Positions 22,060 through 34,562 of a stretch of 64,000 nt of DNA are shown piece after piece (positions within the stretch are counted from its first letter, which is position 1; every line of letters starts with the position of its first letter). The notes under the pieces are model-generated. The model ran no database searches. It had not been told where the DNA came from and saw only the letters and a list, made by a program, of their open reading frames with translations. This DNA comes from Gnetum montanum. Its lineage: Eukaryota > Streptophyta > Gnetopsida > Gnetales > Gnetaceae. Location of the stretch: assembly GCA_015680685.1 (NCBI GenBank), contig MNCI01008099.1:129857-193856 (forward strand), written 5' to 3'. The position numbers were made by a program, and so were the translations under genes.

Positions 22060-23040
22060 ATAGTAGTAGAAGTAGAAAGAAAATGAGATACCTTTGGGGT
22101 TTTTAAATTAAAAGGAATAACAACATGCCTCTTCTTTTCATGTTGTACTAAGTAAATCCATTTGCATTAGTATTTTCATTATTGATCCTTGTTGAATTTT
22201 TTTTCTAAAGAGGAATTCTCTTTAGATATCAAGAGTTTACTAGAATATTTAGAATTAAAAGAATTAGTAAAATGTTGAAAACTTATTAAGAAGATTTCAT
22301 TTGTGCTTGTTGAAAACTACCATAATTTTCCTTTTTAGATAAATTATTATTTCTTTTCTTCACAAACCATTTTTTTAATTAATAATAGGATACATTCCAA
22401 TAATATGACTTTCATGATGCTAATAGCTTCAACATCCTCACAAATTATAAAATGTAATTTTAAAAGAAAATACTAATTACTAGCCTTGAGTTTTAATTCT
22501 ATCTTCTTCTACTGTAAATCAATCTCTACAAAATAATGTGTGCATTGCACACCATCTAGTAATGTTTTTGACTCTGTTTTCAAGATTGTACCAATGCTAC
22601 CAATAATTTTGCTTTTAACGCTTTGAAAAATAAGAGAAATATTTTCTAATTCAATTCAATAAAAAATTTTAGAATAATCAGAAAAATATAGATCAAAATA
22701 CACTTTCCATTTCCAAGCAATCAAATTATTATGTTGATCCATAAAACCTTTAAGATCCAATGATTTCTCAATCATTTCAAAATTTTCTAGTTTGACAAGC
22801 AAAAAACAATTAGGAAAAAGAAAACAAGCATGCAAAATATTACTTTCATGGCATTTAAGGATAGCCTAAATCATTGGTGTAAAACCTTTATTTGGACAAA
22901 AAAATCCAATAATCTACAAAAATATGTATCATGAGTGACATCTTTTGATAGGGATTCATATAAATCATTAAGTAAAATAAAATCAAAAGTTTTAGAATTC
23001 TTCATATTCTCTATGGTTCGAGAGACATTAGTATTTTTTG
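22060..23040 (-). pseudogene. LINE ORF1 (DUF4283-like, nucleic-acid-binding)
   Basis: Minus-strand pieces include HDTYFCRLLDFFVQ, then ILHACFLFPNCFLLVKL and GFMDQHNN followed by AWKWKVYFDLYFSD. They end with IIGSIGTILKTESKTL and THYFVEIDL. The last two resemble the IG..LGKFIKVD..T and ARICVEIDL blocks of plant LINE ORF1/DUF4283 proteins. A Cys/His region further on (about 22380-22440) may be the remnant of its zinc knuckle. The frames shift repeatedly. Confidence 0.6.
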
Positions 23041-23179
23041 TCTTCAGTTCATGAAAAAATAAAAAATAAAAAAACTAGTACATAACTCTATTAGAAACCC
23101 TTGAGATTGACAAACTACTGCAATAATTAATAACGTAATAATGGAGAATTCGCACAAAAACTTTGCCAAAATAAAACTA

Positions 23180-24060
23180 TTAGGGGGTACACATAGTCAT
23201 CTAGTTTTAGTTTTGACAATACTACCTCCCTTGCCCCTTCCCTTGGACATATAGTCTTCTAGTCATAGGGAAGGGAGGTGTTAGAATCTAAACCTTTTTT
23301 TTTTTTAATAATATTGAGCTTAAAATTTTATAGTTTGTATTGTCTACCAAAATCAAACCCATAACTTAAAGTTACCAAATTTAAAATCTTACCATTGGGC
23401 TAACACCTCATTGTTCTAGTTGAAAGGTTAATTACTAGTTGGCTATACTTTATCATAAAAAACAAATAATTAACATTTTACTACTGGGCCAAAAGATAAA
23501 CTTTTTCATGAAGAATTATTATGGTCAATTACTAACACAAAATTTAATGTTTAATAACCACAATGGTAAGAAATGTTTAACATTTGTTTTGATTTTTTTC
23601 TTTCAAGATGAAAATCAATTCCTAGTAAGTCTAGGATTTTATTAATTTGAAAATGGAAAAGATTCTTCAAAATAAATAATAGATATATATTATAAATATA
23701 TAACTAAACTAATATATAGTCATCTAGTCATTATTTACAATGATGCTAATGTGCTCATTCTCTAAGCTTTCAAGATTGGTTGGAGTATAGGTGTAACACT
23801 TTATGATACATGTAGTAATGGGTCAGCTAGTTATGCTTTCTACAACCCTCCATTATTTGAAATGATAGTAAGGTGCTGATTTTTTAGGTATGCCACTTTA
23901 CCAAGAGCTATAAAGTTCTACAGAAGTTTTATGTTGACTCAATGTCGAAGAATACTTATAGTCCTCTAGTTCTAGTGTTGATGGCCACCTTTCTACCTAA
24001 ATTATTCAGAATAATGATAAAGTATTCATTTTTAAGTATGCATGATTGGTTGAAGTTTAA
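23180..24060 (+). repeat. Interspersed repeat cluster (CATCTAGTT family), copies 2-4
   Basis: ATAGTCATCTAGTT at about 23190, ATAGTCATCTAGTCATTATT at about 23717 and ATAGTCCTCTAGTT at about 23950 each sit in related flanks. A second word, ATTATT..AATGAT..TAA.GT, recurs near 23732, 23851 and 24001. Together with 17790-17900 they bracket the LINE. Confidence 0.55.
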
Positions 24061-26960
24061 GCACAGCCACGCTATAGGCTCTTCCACCAGCTTTTACAAG
24101 CATTGAGGCCGGTGTCAAAAGACCCTAGCAAGACACGTAATAAGCGTTGAGCCTGCACGCCCTTTATGTATATATAACATTAAAGCCGACACACCATCTG
24201 GGTGGTAAGTACGTAGTTGGGCTGAACAGTTTACTTGTTAGCTAAAAAGATATGGGCACAGACCACCGAAATTTGAAGGTCTGTACAAACTAAAATATAA
24301 TAGTGAGGGAGGGTGGTCCAGATGGTAGATCCACCCAACTAGGCTTTTTTGGTTTTTAGGTGTCTCATTTGCATCAGTCAACGTCATGCTTAATTTGAGG
24401 CAAGAAAACAACAAAACCAGGAATTAAAAAACACATGCACGATGATCCCAACACGCGACAAATCTATAGTTATTCTAAACAATATGATTTTTATTGCTGG
24501 TGCCACACATGGGCAAAGATTTTGTTAATGGACCCGCCACCAAGAACCAATGAAGAGCAGCGAGCTTGCGTTTGCAGGCAAGGATTCCGTGTCCCCCATT
24601 TGCCCTTTTTTTCCCCATATTGCCCTCCCCACAACGACAGGGATTGAGATTGAATGATAACATTCCCCATGAAAGAACAGATGCAAATCTTGCAAATCCA
24701 AGCTTTAGCTTTTCCTTTGCCGGCATGATATCTGTGGCAGAGGATTTGTTATTAATCTGCATGACAAAGATACCAGCACACATTCTTGTCTTTGAAAAGA
24801 AAGAAATATACGGCATACATAAATAGAAATGATAGATGATGATCAGGGAGAAAAACGAAAGAAAAAGCAGATGATGATGGTGATGAAAGAACACAAATGC
24901 CTGGCTTTGCCATGTATGCCAAACTGCTGCACATATTCGAGAAATTTGAGAAGATTTTGTCACTACAGTTCAATCTTCCAAAACTCCTTTTTACTCTGCA
25001 GATTATTGCTGATGAGATCAACATATGCCCACAGCCAAAACTCCACTTCAATCTCCTGCTGCCAAGACAAGAATTTGGTCCTCCTCCTCCTCCATTGTTC
25101 AGCCTCCATCATCTGCCAAACAGTCACCTGCAACTGACCCATGATTCCGCTTGAAGTATTATATTTAACAGTAAAATGAAACTCTGCCAGTGGAGTACGA
25201 TCACTCAATCAACAACATATCAGCCTGCAGCAAGCCAGCCACCCAACTCTGCAACACCTTCTCTCCAAGGACATGAATAACAAGCACTGTGCTGCTCCAA
25301 CAGATGAAAATAAAGCTTAAGTTGCAGAATCAAGCTCCACTTGCAGCATATTCCAAGACTGGCTGTAGTTTATATTGCCTTGGGCTTGGCAAGATGAGCA
25401 TTAAGGCTCTGAGTGATGATTCGTTTTAACTGTTGCTTTGTTTCCTCAGATTGAACAATCCACTGTCAAGGAGGTTGTTAACATTTAAGGTCTACCTCAA
25501 TAACACTTCTGCAGCAGCTTTTGAACAAAAAAGTTTAGAACAGGATACATGAACAGACCTCCCCAACTAACAAAGGATGTTGATGTGTCCTCTACTATTT
25601 GTGGGTTCTTGCTCTCTTCAGCACCACCATTGCCATGAACTTTACGGGTAGCAGTAGCAGAAAAAAAGGGGGCCTAGATAATCTCTCTGGCATGCCTCAA
25701 TTTTTCACTGGTTTCTCAGCTCAACAATCCTTTTCCCTAAACCCAACTTCAGAGTTCAGAGCCACTACTGACTACTCTGATACACACATAAAATCAGTTT
25801 CAAACCCAGATACCTGCAAAAAATTTCATGCCAGAATCCATGACTGCCAAGAGGCAACCGATGACAGGAATCGATGCGATTCTTAGCATAACCGACAACC
25901 ATTTATAACACAAGTTGCAGACAAACCAAAAACCTAACTGCGGAGTAGAGACTTTTCTTGCACCCGCAGTAAGATTTGACCGCAGGGTTACTGAGATGAA
26001 AAAACGGACAAGTTATTTAAGGAAATGATGCAGCAACAGTAGTAGCAGCATTGCTTGTTGTGCCAGCATTGGCGCACAGGTCGACAAACCTCCCTATCTG
26101 TGTGTCTTATTCTTGTTTTTGTGGGTTGTCCCGGTCTCAACTCCCCTGAATTGTTGTGTGTTCTGCACCTAACTTTTTGGCTCTGATCTGATGCTAACCC
26201 ATTGAAATTTTGCTTGCTTCATCTCAAATTCTGGAACTTCTCTCCGTATCTGCTGTGCTGTGCCTGTCATTTTGGACCATTCCTGTCCATGTGTCCACAC
26301 TTATTCTAACGGATCTACAGGTGTTTGACTGTCTGAGAACAGAGAAAGAATACGATGCCAGAAGAATGTGCTGGTAGGGTTATTTTTATAGAGCCGTTTC
26401 CCATGAGAAACAGACTGCTTTTTCTTTATTCAAGTATTTTGGCACTGTGCAGTAGTGTGCTGTGGTGTGAAGGGTGTGTGTACACTGTATTGGTTGTTTC
26501 ATTGGAAGTGGTTCGTGTTGCTGGCACTACTAGTGCTACTTCCAACATTGCTTCAACCATTTGGTTTCTAGAAGCACTTAGAACGAAATGCTTGGCAGTT
26601 TCATTTCATAAATCTTGGGATAGGTTTTTTATTTGGAAAATGAAGATGGAGCTTTATATTTTCATGAATGTTGGATCATTTATTATAATTTGGCTTGTTA
26701 TGATGATAATAATGGAGTTTGGTGTGCCAAACTTGATATCACAGTATTTGGTCGTGGTTTAGTATCCGAGTGAATTAGCAGGCAATGGATGAATTTCTTA
26801 GCGGTAATCTAGGTGATATCGTTGGCAGTGGAACGATTGGAAGCTGCGTTACCATTTAGGCATTTACCATATTTTTCTTGCCTCTGAACTTTTTAAAACT
26901 CATCTGTACAAATGAAAATTCAACTTCGTGAGTATGACAACAAAAACGCGCAAAAGATGT
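24060..26960. other. GC-richer, apparently non-repetitive island; possible host transcription unit
   Basis: Base composition rises visibly above the flanks and no element motif is found. Open frames include, on the minus strand, 24475-24963 (162 codons) and 24963-25208 (81 codons, ending EIEVEFWLWAYVDLISNNL). On the plus strand they include 25599-25886 (95 codons) and 26355-26762 (135 codons). None has a recognisable domain or an obvious selected frame. A CATTTTTTGCAG-like acceptor appears on the minus strand near 25820. It could be untranslated or intronic sequence of a host gene, a non-coding RNA, or an old unique region. Confidence 0.4.
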
Positions 26961-29091
26961 GTATTGGACATGGACCATCGACTGGGAAGCAGGATTAGCA
27001 AACTTTCTCTAAATTATGCATCCACTCGCATTGATGATTTAACCACGGAGGATGGAGCGTCATCCTTCCCTATGATGCCAGAGTTTTAAAACAAGTTTTC
27101 AGTTTTGATATTCATGGTTGTTCTACAATAAAATATAAATATAAGTGTAAATGAGGTATTCTTCAATTAATTAGAGTATGGATAATCAATTAAGCAATGG
27201 CACTTCCACTTAGCATTGTTGAATTACTAAGATCAACTTTTGTCTTTGCTTGATAGGTGAGTCTTGCATTCATGCTCCTTTATTCCTTTATACTTGAAAG
27301 ATAATGACCATATGGTTTGAAGAAATCTTTGTACACCTCTCTTGCTTTCTAGGAGATCTAGCCCTATAGAAACTATCTACTTGAAATTGTCCTCGAGTCC
27401 ATAGGTTCTGATGTAAGGCTAGAGTTTTAGTACTGCTAAAGTGATATCTCATTGATAGCTTTGGCTCCTCTATAAGGTGCCCTTCCTTGTCCCCTACCTA
27501 TGTTGCATAAGAAAAAGGTCCAAACTCAAACCTAGGAAATAGTAAAACTTCATAAGATCTTTCTATCTAGGTACAAGTAGGCCACATCTTCATAGACATG
27601 TCTATTTCCTTGAGTTTCTCTTCGAGGCAATGCCTAAATTATCATACTTTTCATGCATGTTGAAACTTATTTGATAATGAATATTGTTACTCTAAGATCA
27701 TTATAGCTACCATTGTTCAATAGGGTTTTAATTGTTAGCTTTTTGTCATTAAGTCATTAACTTAAAATTTTGGTATTGGATAGGTATTAGCCCCCATAAA
27801 TGGTCTTATGACTTTCCAAAAATGTTTTTGGTAAATAGTGACATGGGCCTAGTCATTATGACCTCCTCTTTTTTGTAAGATGGCATCCTTTCTCCTAAAG
27901 TTATGAGGTTATTTTACCAAGTTTCTTAATAAGAGTTATCTTGTGTCCCTAAATATTCTCTACCTACCTGCTTGTATTAATTTTGGGTTCAAGTACCCAT
28001 CTATTGAAAGGCATTCTATCTTTTTCTAGAAGTATAATATGAATTACTTTAGCATTGTATTGCCTTATACTTAGCACTTGGCTTGAGGCATTTTCTCTAC
28101 TCCTAACCCTCCTTGTAAAAGCAATATCACCTTATGTTCTTAAACTAATATTTATTTTTTTGCTAACTAGTGTTCTCCTTTCTTTGGCGTCAATAAAGAA
28201 TAGTATAGGTATATTCACTTATCACTTATCAACAATGCCTCTTGGCATGATCTCAAATCCTAACTCATGTCCTATAGATGAATGACAAGAGTCTTGTTGA
28301 TTTTGGACCAATGAGATTTATCATACATAACATAGTGTGATGCGATTGTAAGTTTCAAAGATGATGTTGAGTGGATTGCTAAGAATACTCATGTAGATCA
28401 TTGCATTCAATAAGTATAAAAGATATTATCATACATATAATATAAATGGAAACTAGTGTTATTGTGGTGAGAGATAGAGAAAATATTTATGATTTTATGT
28501 TTTATAATTTTTATAGATTTTACAATTATAATGAACAAAACAATAATAAATATAGATGCATTGAAAGCCCTCTTGGGGCTAGGTGCAATTCTTATGTTGC
28601 AATTCCTCTTAGGGATAAGCACAACACCATATATATAATGTAATAAAGTGGCTCTTAGTCAAACCTTAATGGCCTAACACTATGTCGTATATTCATGACC
28701 TCCTTAGATAACAAAAAATCATCCTAGCCTATGAAAATGAGAATTAAATAAATATTTTATAGTGCTTTAGCATTTAAGGCATCAACGGTAGACCAAGGAA
28801 AGAATATAAACTTTATTTACAATGCAAATATTGGACTCTACATTAACCAAATGGTTCTAGATTACATAAGCAAGGTAGCACTCTTACAAAATCTAGTTCC
28901 ACTTTTGAAAGTGATGATTCAGAACACATAAGATAAGGAATGAAGAAAATCAGCTTACCTAAGGAAGGAAGAGCTCTTCACATACAACTAGGTGCTAAAA
29001 GCCAAATAGAAATGAAAGTTATGTTTAGTTGTGTATAAGAGCTCATCCTAGGTATTTATAGTTTCTACAACACAATGGTAGAGGTTTGCTA
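26961..29091. other. Unassigned stretch
   Basis: Only short open frames (for example 28055-28285). No terminal repeats, domains or RNA genes were recognised. The right edge abuts the Copia-type LTR at 29092. Confidence 0.4.
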
Positions 29092-30051
29092 TGAGGATCA
29101 AGAACTTAGAAGGAACATAGAATAAGTTCTAGCCAGTGAGACCCAATTATTGCACAATAGATATATGTGGTTCCCCAACTTCAGTACATCCATAATTGGA
29201 GGGTAAAATCCTTACATACCTCCAAACTTTGTTCCCTCAAAAAATTTGGTTTAAGGAATGTCAAAACCTTTCGAAATCCTTAAGCTCTAATAGGGGTGTT
29301 TTCTCTATGAAACACATCTAACCCCTCAAGGTCCCAACAAGCTTAAAGGATGCCTTCTCTCAAGAAACACATCCAACCCCTTAGGGCTGACAATGAGATA
29401 TAGAAAGATTAAGGAAGAAAATGAACTAAGCTTTTGATTCCTTACTTTTTAGCTTAACAAAACATCAAAAAACTCAACAAATGATGTATAGATGAAGTAA
29501 AAAATTTCTCAAGATATGTATACAATGATTGCTTAACCACATGAATAATGCTTACTTTTTCCAAAAAGGTATCACTTTCTTTTATAGCCTTGTCAACATC
29601 ATATTTTTTGGAATTCATAGAATGACTAGTTGAGACATCTTCCACAAGCCTAAGATGTCTTACTGTGTTGCCCATATTGTGAGACATCTTATTTATCCTG
29701 AGATGTCTTGACCTAATCTAAGACGTCTTGCCTAAACTTGAGAGATGTGTTGCTTTGTGGAGATGTCTTGCCTTAGACTAGAGCTTCTCACCAAATATGC
29801 ATTGTAGTTGAATGAGATGTCTTATTAGTCTCTAGGACATCTTCTTTGGAACTCAAGACATCTTGCATCCTTGTGATTTTCTTTAAATCCTTGCATTTTC
29901 TTGTTGTACTTTTGTATTGTAGTTTAGCAAAACATGCTCTTGTCTTGGTATCCTGACTATTATTTATTCACCTTTCTTAGACCTACAAGATCTCACAAGA
30001 AGACTTATAAATTTTTCATTTTCAAGGTTTTGACATACTATAAGTTCAACA
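29092..30051 (-). repeat. 3' LTR of the Copia-type element (960 bp)
   Basis: On the minus strand it begins TGTTGAAC (30051) and ends near GATCCTCA (29092). A cluster of AGACATCT/AGATGTCT octamers precedes a TATAAAAG box (about 29580-29590, minus strand). The part from 29092 to 29605 aligns with 34563-35068. Confidence 0.75.
29633..29863 (-). promoter_or_regulatory. AGACATCT octamer cluster in LTR U3
   Basis: Seven exact AGACATCT or AGATGTCT octamers (29633, 29653, 29682, 29701, 29761, 29815, 29856) occur in 231 bp, with one-mismatch copies such as AGACGTCT between them. They lie just upstream of the LTR TATA box in the transcription direction, the place for enhancer elements. Confidence 0.6.
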
Positions 30052-30068
30052 ATCTTTCCCTTTTTGAT
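30052..30068 (-). promoter_or_regulatory. Polypurine tract of the Copia-type element
   Basis: The minus strand reads ATCAAAAAGGGAAAGAT and is followed directly by TGTTGAAC, the LTR start. A purine-rich tract here primes plus-strand DNA. Confidence 0.75.
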
Positions 30069-30469
30069 AATGTCCAAAACTTGAGAAAATGAGTTACTAT
30101 ATAAACAAGCATATATATACATATACATACACATACACACATCCATACATATAATTTGCAATATATAATAAGTTAAACTTAGATGAAAAAAATCGTATGG
30201 TAGCAGGGATGGAAAAAGATGGTGGATTAAAGATTAATAGTTTCTCATCCATTAGCAATGGTATTTAGAGCTAAAAAGAAAAAGTTGCAACATGCATTGT
30301 AACAAATATGCTTTGTATCCTCATAATAGATGCTATAATATGAAAAATAACTATAAAACCATGCATACTATATAATCATATCCATGTAACAAAATTCATG
30401 AGGTCTCCACACAATACAAAAGCTGAATGCTAAATCATATAACATAGATGCTAAAGTTGCTAATCATCC

Positions 30470-32150
30470 AACGTTATGATCTCTACCTCTTTTTGGACAA
30501 CACCCAAAAGGGAGTCATAATAAGCATATTAATCACTAACTTTAGTGTCATCATTAGAATTATATGCATCATGAGTAGACCTATAAGTCTTTTCCCCATC
30601 ATCATCACTACTAGTATTGGAGCAGGAGATCTATTGAATGTCATCATCATCATCATCATAGAGGATATTGTAACTAATATTTATCTAGGATAAAGCTTCA
30701 TCTGAAAGTGAGAGGATGGAGGAGGATTATCATGAGATGGAGCTTGCCTAGAAGATGATGAAGTAGCTCTACATTGATAAGTTTTGGGAATACCTTGTTC
30801 CTAATGTGATGCTACACTAAAAATGCTATCCATGGCATGTTGCTTTAAATATTGGGATGCATCATCACTCCTAGATTATTTGGAATGTCTTTTAGAATAC
30901 TTTTCCTACAGAAATAAACTTGGTGTTGGTTGCTTTGTGTGAGGGATGGGCTCCCCTTAGGGATGTGCTAGTGCTTCAACTAGGTTTTCTGAATATGATG
31001 CATTTCCTGAATCATATGCTTTAGATGACCTTGTTGTAGTAGAGCGTCTAATAGGTTTTAGCTCTCCTTCACTTTTCATTTAATGTGAAGTCTCAATCTT
31101 CTCAAACTAAAGATCAGTTGAAGGAGGAGGAAGATTTGTTGAATCCATTCTCAAGTGAAGGTAAGAAATATTTCTTTCAATCTTCCCCATAGTCTTGGCA
31201 ATGGAGCATAAGACCTTCTTTAAGAAAGATCTTACCTAACCACTAATGGACTCGGACCATCTAAGTTGAGTTGTTGCTTATGGAGGTAAATATTTCTTTA
31301 ATGCCTACCTCCTATGTTCTGAGATGATAAAGATGGTGTGGATTCTACATAAGTTACACTCCTCTTCTAAGAGTACTCAATAAGACTCCTTTTCCTTTTT
31401 AGAATGGGAAGATCTAGAATGAAAACTTCAACCTACCATACAAGTAGACTAATGAGAAGAGGATGTCCATAGATGCATTCCCAGGTATACATGCCTAACA
31501 TATCCTTGTAAATAGTATGCTCCAAATATAATGGCTATCCTATCAATAAGCAATATAACATAAATACCTATGGTAGTAGCAAATAGTTGTAACTTCCTAC
31601 TTTGACTATGATGTTATATATCAAAATGAGGGAAAGAGTGGAAGCATCTTAGGATATTTGATATGGATATACATTGCCATCTCTAAGAGGAACTAAGCTA
31701 CCAAAAATTACATTACAAAATTCATCATATGCGATAGGAATGATACCATTAGTGAAAATATCATCCATAGTTTGAACTATAACCCTATGAACATCATCAT
31801 TAGAAATTCCAAGTAAATAATTGATAACTTGAGGAGATATTTTTGATAATTACTCCCTCAACCATGGAAGTAAAAGCCCAAACAGAAGCATTTATAACAA
31901 TAATGTTACTAAAAAATTCACATACTAACACTTCAAGAATACACAAAATCATAGAAATGACTCATTTCCCATCCTATAGCCTCAAAATATAATACCAATT
32001 CTTGTTGAGGATGGTGATGGAAGTTTAGATTGTGTTTAGATATAATAGACACAGAAATATTATTGCTAGACTTGCTCTAATCATTTGTGGTATGTAATTT
32101 AGGCTTATATGAGCTAGATTTGCTTTTTGATGCTTCTTTAGTACCCTTGG
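30470..32150 (-). pseudogene. Unidentified retrotransposon ORF with acidic C-terminus
   Basis: On the minus strand, coding-like text runs leftward from about 32150. It includes a Lys/Ser-rich start (KSKSSSYKPK), YFEAIGWEMSHFYDFVY, and ISPQVINYLLGISNDDVHRV followed by IPIAYDEFCNVIFGSLVPL. It continues through IGIYVILLIDRIAIIFGAYY to an acidic stretch of six Asp near 30640-30660 and a tail EKTYRSTHDAYNSNDD. Several frame changes and stops are present. The build (helical centre, acidic low-complexity end) resembles accessory or 'plant transposon' proteins found in large non-autonomous LTR elements, but I cannot name the family. Confidence 0.45.
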
Positions 32151-32239
32151 ATTTTTGTGGAGGTAGCCTTGAAGTTCCTATGTTGAAACCAAGCCAAATA
32201 GAGTTTATCTACAACAAGAAGGAAGCCTTGGTCAACTAA

Positions 32240-32481
32240 GATAGGATATCTTTTGTATGAAATGATATGGGGAAAGGAAAATGAATAGGTAGCTTTATAT
32301 AGGAAGACATTTTTGGGAGGGTTTGTGGCATGCATGAGATGCCTTGAAAGAAAGCGAGATGTCTTGCTCAAATTGGGTAAAAAGTAGTTAAGAAATATTG
32401 ATGTTAGTTGATATGTCTCAGCCAAGGCATCTTAATAAAGATGTCTCTAGTAAGACATCCTTCTAAAATATTGAGACATCT
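32240..32481 (-). promoter_or_regulatory. Second AGACATCT cluster with TATA-like box, possible LTR remnant
   Basis: AGATGTCT/AGACATCT occurs at 32357, 32439 and 32474 with near copies between. Downstream on the minus strand is CTATATAAAG (about 32295), then the unidentified ORF. This repeats the promoter layout of the LTR at 29092-30051 without general sequence identity, suggesting a nested or ancient LTR feeding that ORF. Confidence 0.4.
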
Positions 32482-33014
32482 TTTCTAGATATGAATGTTT
32501 TCCTTAGGGCATTTAAGACATAGAGTATGAACCAAAAAAATTTGAAGCACTAGAGGATCTTGAAGAATGCTACCAAGATTGATTAAGTTATTATAACTAA
32601 GAAAAGCCAAAAGTATGGCACATACCTTGCTTATACATTGTTTTAAGTTATAAACAATAAAACACATATAATAAATGATGCAAGTCAAGGAGTCATACTT
32701 ACCAATTCTTACCTTGCTTACTCTAGGAAGTTGCTTACTTAAGTAAGTTTATAACAAGATCCTCCTTTGTAAAGTCTCTCCCTTGTTGTTATTGGATGTC
32801 TACGTCTCTTGATATTAAGATGCTTGTTTATATCTTTTTCCTTGGTGATAGTAGTTGTTCTATGATTGAGTTTTGTATCTTCATTGTTATAGTGAAGAAA
32901 AATATGTTTAGTTATTTACTTCTCATGCTTCTTAGGTCTTCAAACTTGTTTAGCCTACAAGACATGTTTTCTACTATTATTTTGATATAAAAAGTGATTA
33001 AATTATAACAACTT

Positions 33015-34480
33015 AATTGTATGTAACAATGTGATTGTATATGCCCAAATTTTCCACAGTAATAACAAATAGTTTTTCTTGTTCATGTTGATTATTGAAA
33101 CTTGGATGTGTACCTCCATTTACATGGAACACTTGTGGATGTATTACAATGAGAATCATTTTCTATTTTTCTTTTGTTCTTATCATCTCCTTTTAGTCTT
33201 TGCATAACTTGAAACATCTCCTTATCTTCAGTAAGCTTATCATTGCTAGGCCTTATACCTGCTAATTATTTTCTTATCTACTCATAAGATAGGGTTAGCT
33301 TTTGAACCTTAGTATTTATGTTTGAGTTTTCCCTTTTTAGAGTAAACCATTTAGTACATATTTTATTTATTTTAGATTCCTTTCTATGTAAAGTTCTTTT
33401 CAATTTGATACAAAAATTTTAAAAATAAATAATTTCATCACATAGCATGCTATATCTTTCCTTAATTTTACCTTCAAATTCTTCAAAATACTTCATGGAA
33501 TATTTAATTATAAGATCCATGCAAATAAGATGAGAGTTTGTTGATGGATCATTAGCTTCTTCTTCGCTATACTCATAATCTCAGTTGGTGTAGAGATTTT
33601 TGGTCTTCTTTTCTTCTTAGTAACCTATTAGCACTAGGACATTTAGAGCCCATGTGGCCTTTTCCATCACATATCCAACCTTCTATAAAAGAAACATCAA
33701 GATTAGAATTTTTAGGTTGCTTATCTTTTCTTTATTAAAACTTTTTCCTTTCCTTGTAAGAAGCCCTTTTACTCTTCTTGTTAGAACAACTAGTTCATCA
33801 TCATTGTTTTCATCACAATCAAACATCTTTTCTTTTGAAGATCTTTTAAGTGCAATTTGTTTTTTCTTGATAGCACCTTCATTGATGAGGTTCATTTCAT
33901 ATTCTACTAGTGCACTTTGTAATTCTTCAAATTCGAGTATAGAGAAATCTCTAAATTCTTTCATGCTAGTGATTTTGGATCTAAATTCAAGGACTAGAGT
34001 TCTAATCATTTTAAAGATGACTTTACTCTCAAGTAACTCCTTTCCTGTACCTCTAATGGCTACTACAAGATCATTGTCCCTAGAGAAATTATCTTTGATT
34101 ATTTCACCTTCTTTCATTTTCAACTTATCATATTTATATTACAAGACTAGGAGTTTGGATTATTTCACCATTAAGGTTCCTACATAGGTGGCTTCTAAAA
34201 CTTATCAAATTTCTTTGGAAGTTTTACATCTAGCTATTCTATTAAATTCAAGTTTTCTAAGAGCATAGTAAACATAGTTCCTAGCCTTTGAATCAAACAT
34301 AAACTTAGTTTTGTCATCATGAGACCACTTGCTTCTTGATAGTGTAGTGCCTATTTTGCTATCAATGTGATGAGTGTATCCTTTTTGTGATAGATTGACA
34401 TACTTTAAATTCCATAAATTCAAAGAATTATTGCATCTATGCTTTCTAGTATGCAAAGTCAATTCCATCAAATATTGGTG
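33015..34480 (-). pseudogene. Copia-type gag (UBN2-like) with zinc knuckles
   Basis: This gag would package element RNA. On the minus strand, ALRKLEFNRIARCKTSKEI (34205-34471) and MKMKEGEIIKDNFSR, then IRTLVLEFRSKITSM and FEELQSALVEYE (33683-34123), follow the order of UBN2/DUF4219 Copia gags. A first knuckle near 33640-33680 reads ICDGKGHMGSKCP with its first Cys lost. A second, near 33018-33065, reads CYYCGKFGHIQSHC, a perfect CX2CX4HX4C. A stop and frame change lie between 34205 and 34123. No Copia protease or integrase follows. Confidence 0.75.
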
Positions 34481-34546
34481 GCTTGTTGTAAGATGTTCAC
34501 TCTATATTCCATTCTTGGGTTGTTATACTCAATTTGTAAGTGCCTT

Positions 34547-34558
34547 CCTCTTATATCA
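34547..34558 (-). promoter_or_regulatory. Candidate Met-tRNA primer-binding site
   Basis: The minus strand reads TGATATAAGAGG, 9 of 12 matches to TGGTATCAGAGC, placed 4 bases inside the 5' LTR edge at 34563. Position and orientation fit. Confidence 0.55.
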
Positions 34559-34562
34559 CTTA

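Larger units (their letters stand above)
18060..23100 (-). mobile_element. Near-full-length L1-type LINE (no LTRs), inactivated
   Basis: Read on the minus strand, it has an ORF1-like region (about 23040 to 22060) and an apurinic-type endonuclease (about 21990 to 21190). RT follows, with a QG.LLSPYLFII block and an FVDD box, then a zf-RVT-like C-terminus near 18320-18460. That is the order of plant L1 elements. Length of about 5 kb is plausible. The 3' end (near 18060) lacks a clear poly-A tail, and the frames are heavily broken. A shorter copy of the same family is at 9010-9545. Boundaries are approximate. Confidence 0.8.

Noticed and set aside
24300-24350. tRNA-like GGTGGTCCAGATGGTAGATCC
   Set aside because: No cloverleaf with proper D, anticodon and T arms can be drawn.
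24475-24963. 162-codon minus-strand frame as a host protein gene
   Set aside because: Composition is odd (a run of His), frames overlap on the other strand, and no domain is recognised. Kept only as part of the GC-richer island.
33654-34187. 177-codon plus-strand frame
   Set aside because: It is the antisense shadow of the Copia-type gag on the minus strand.
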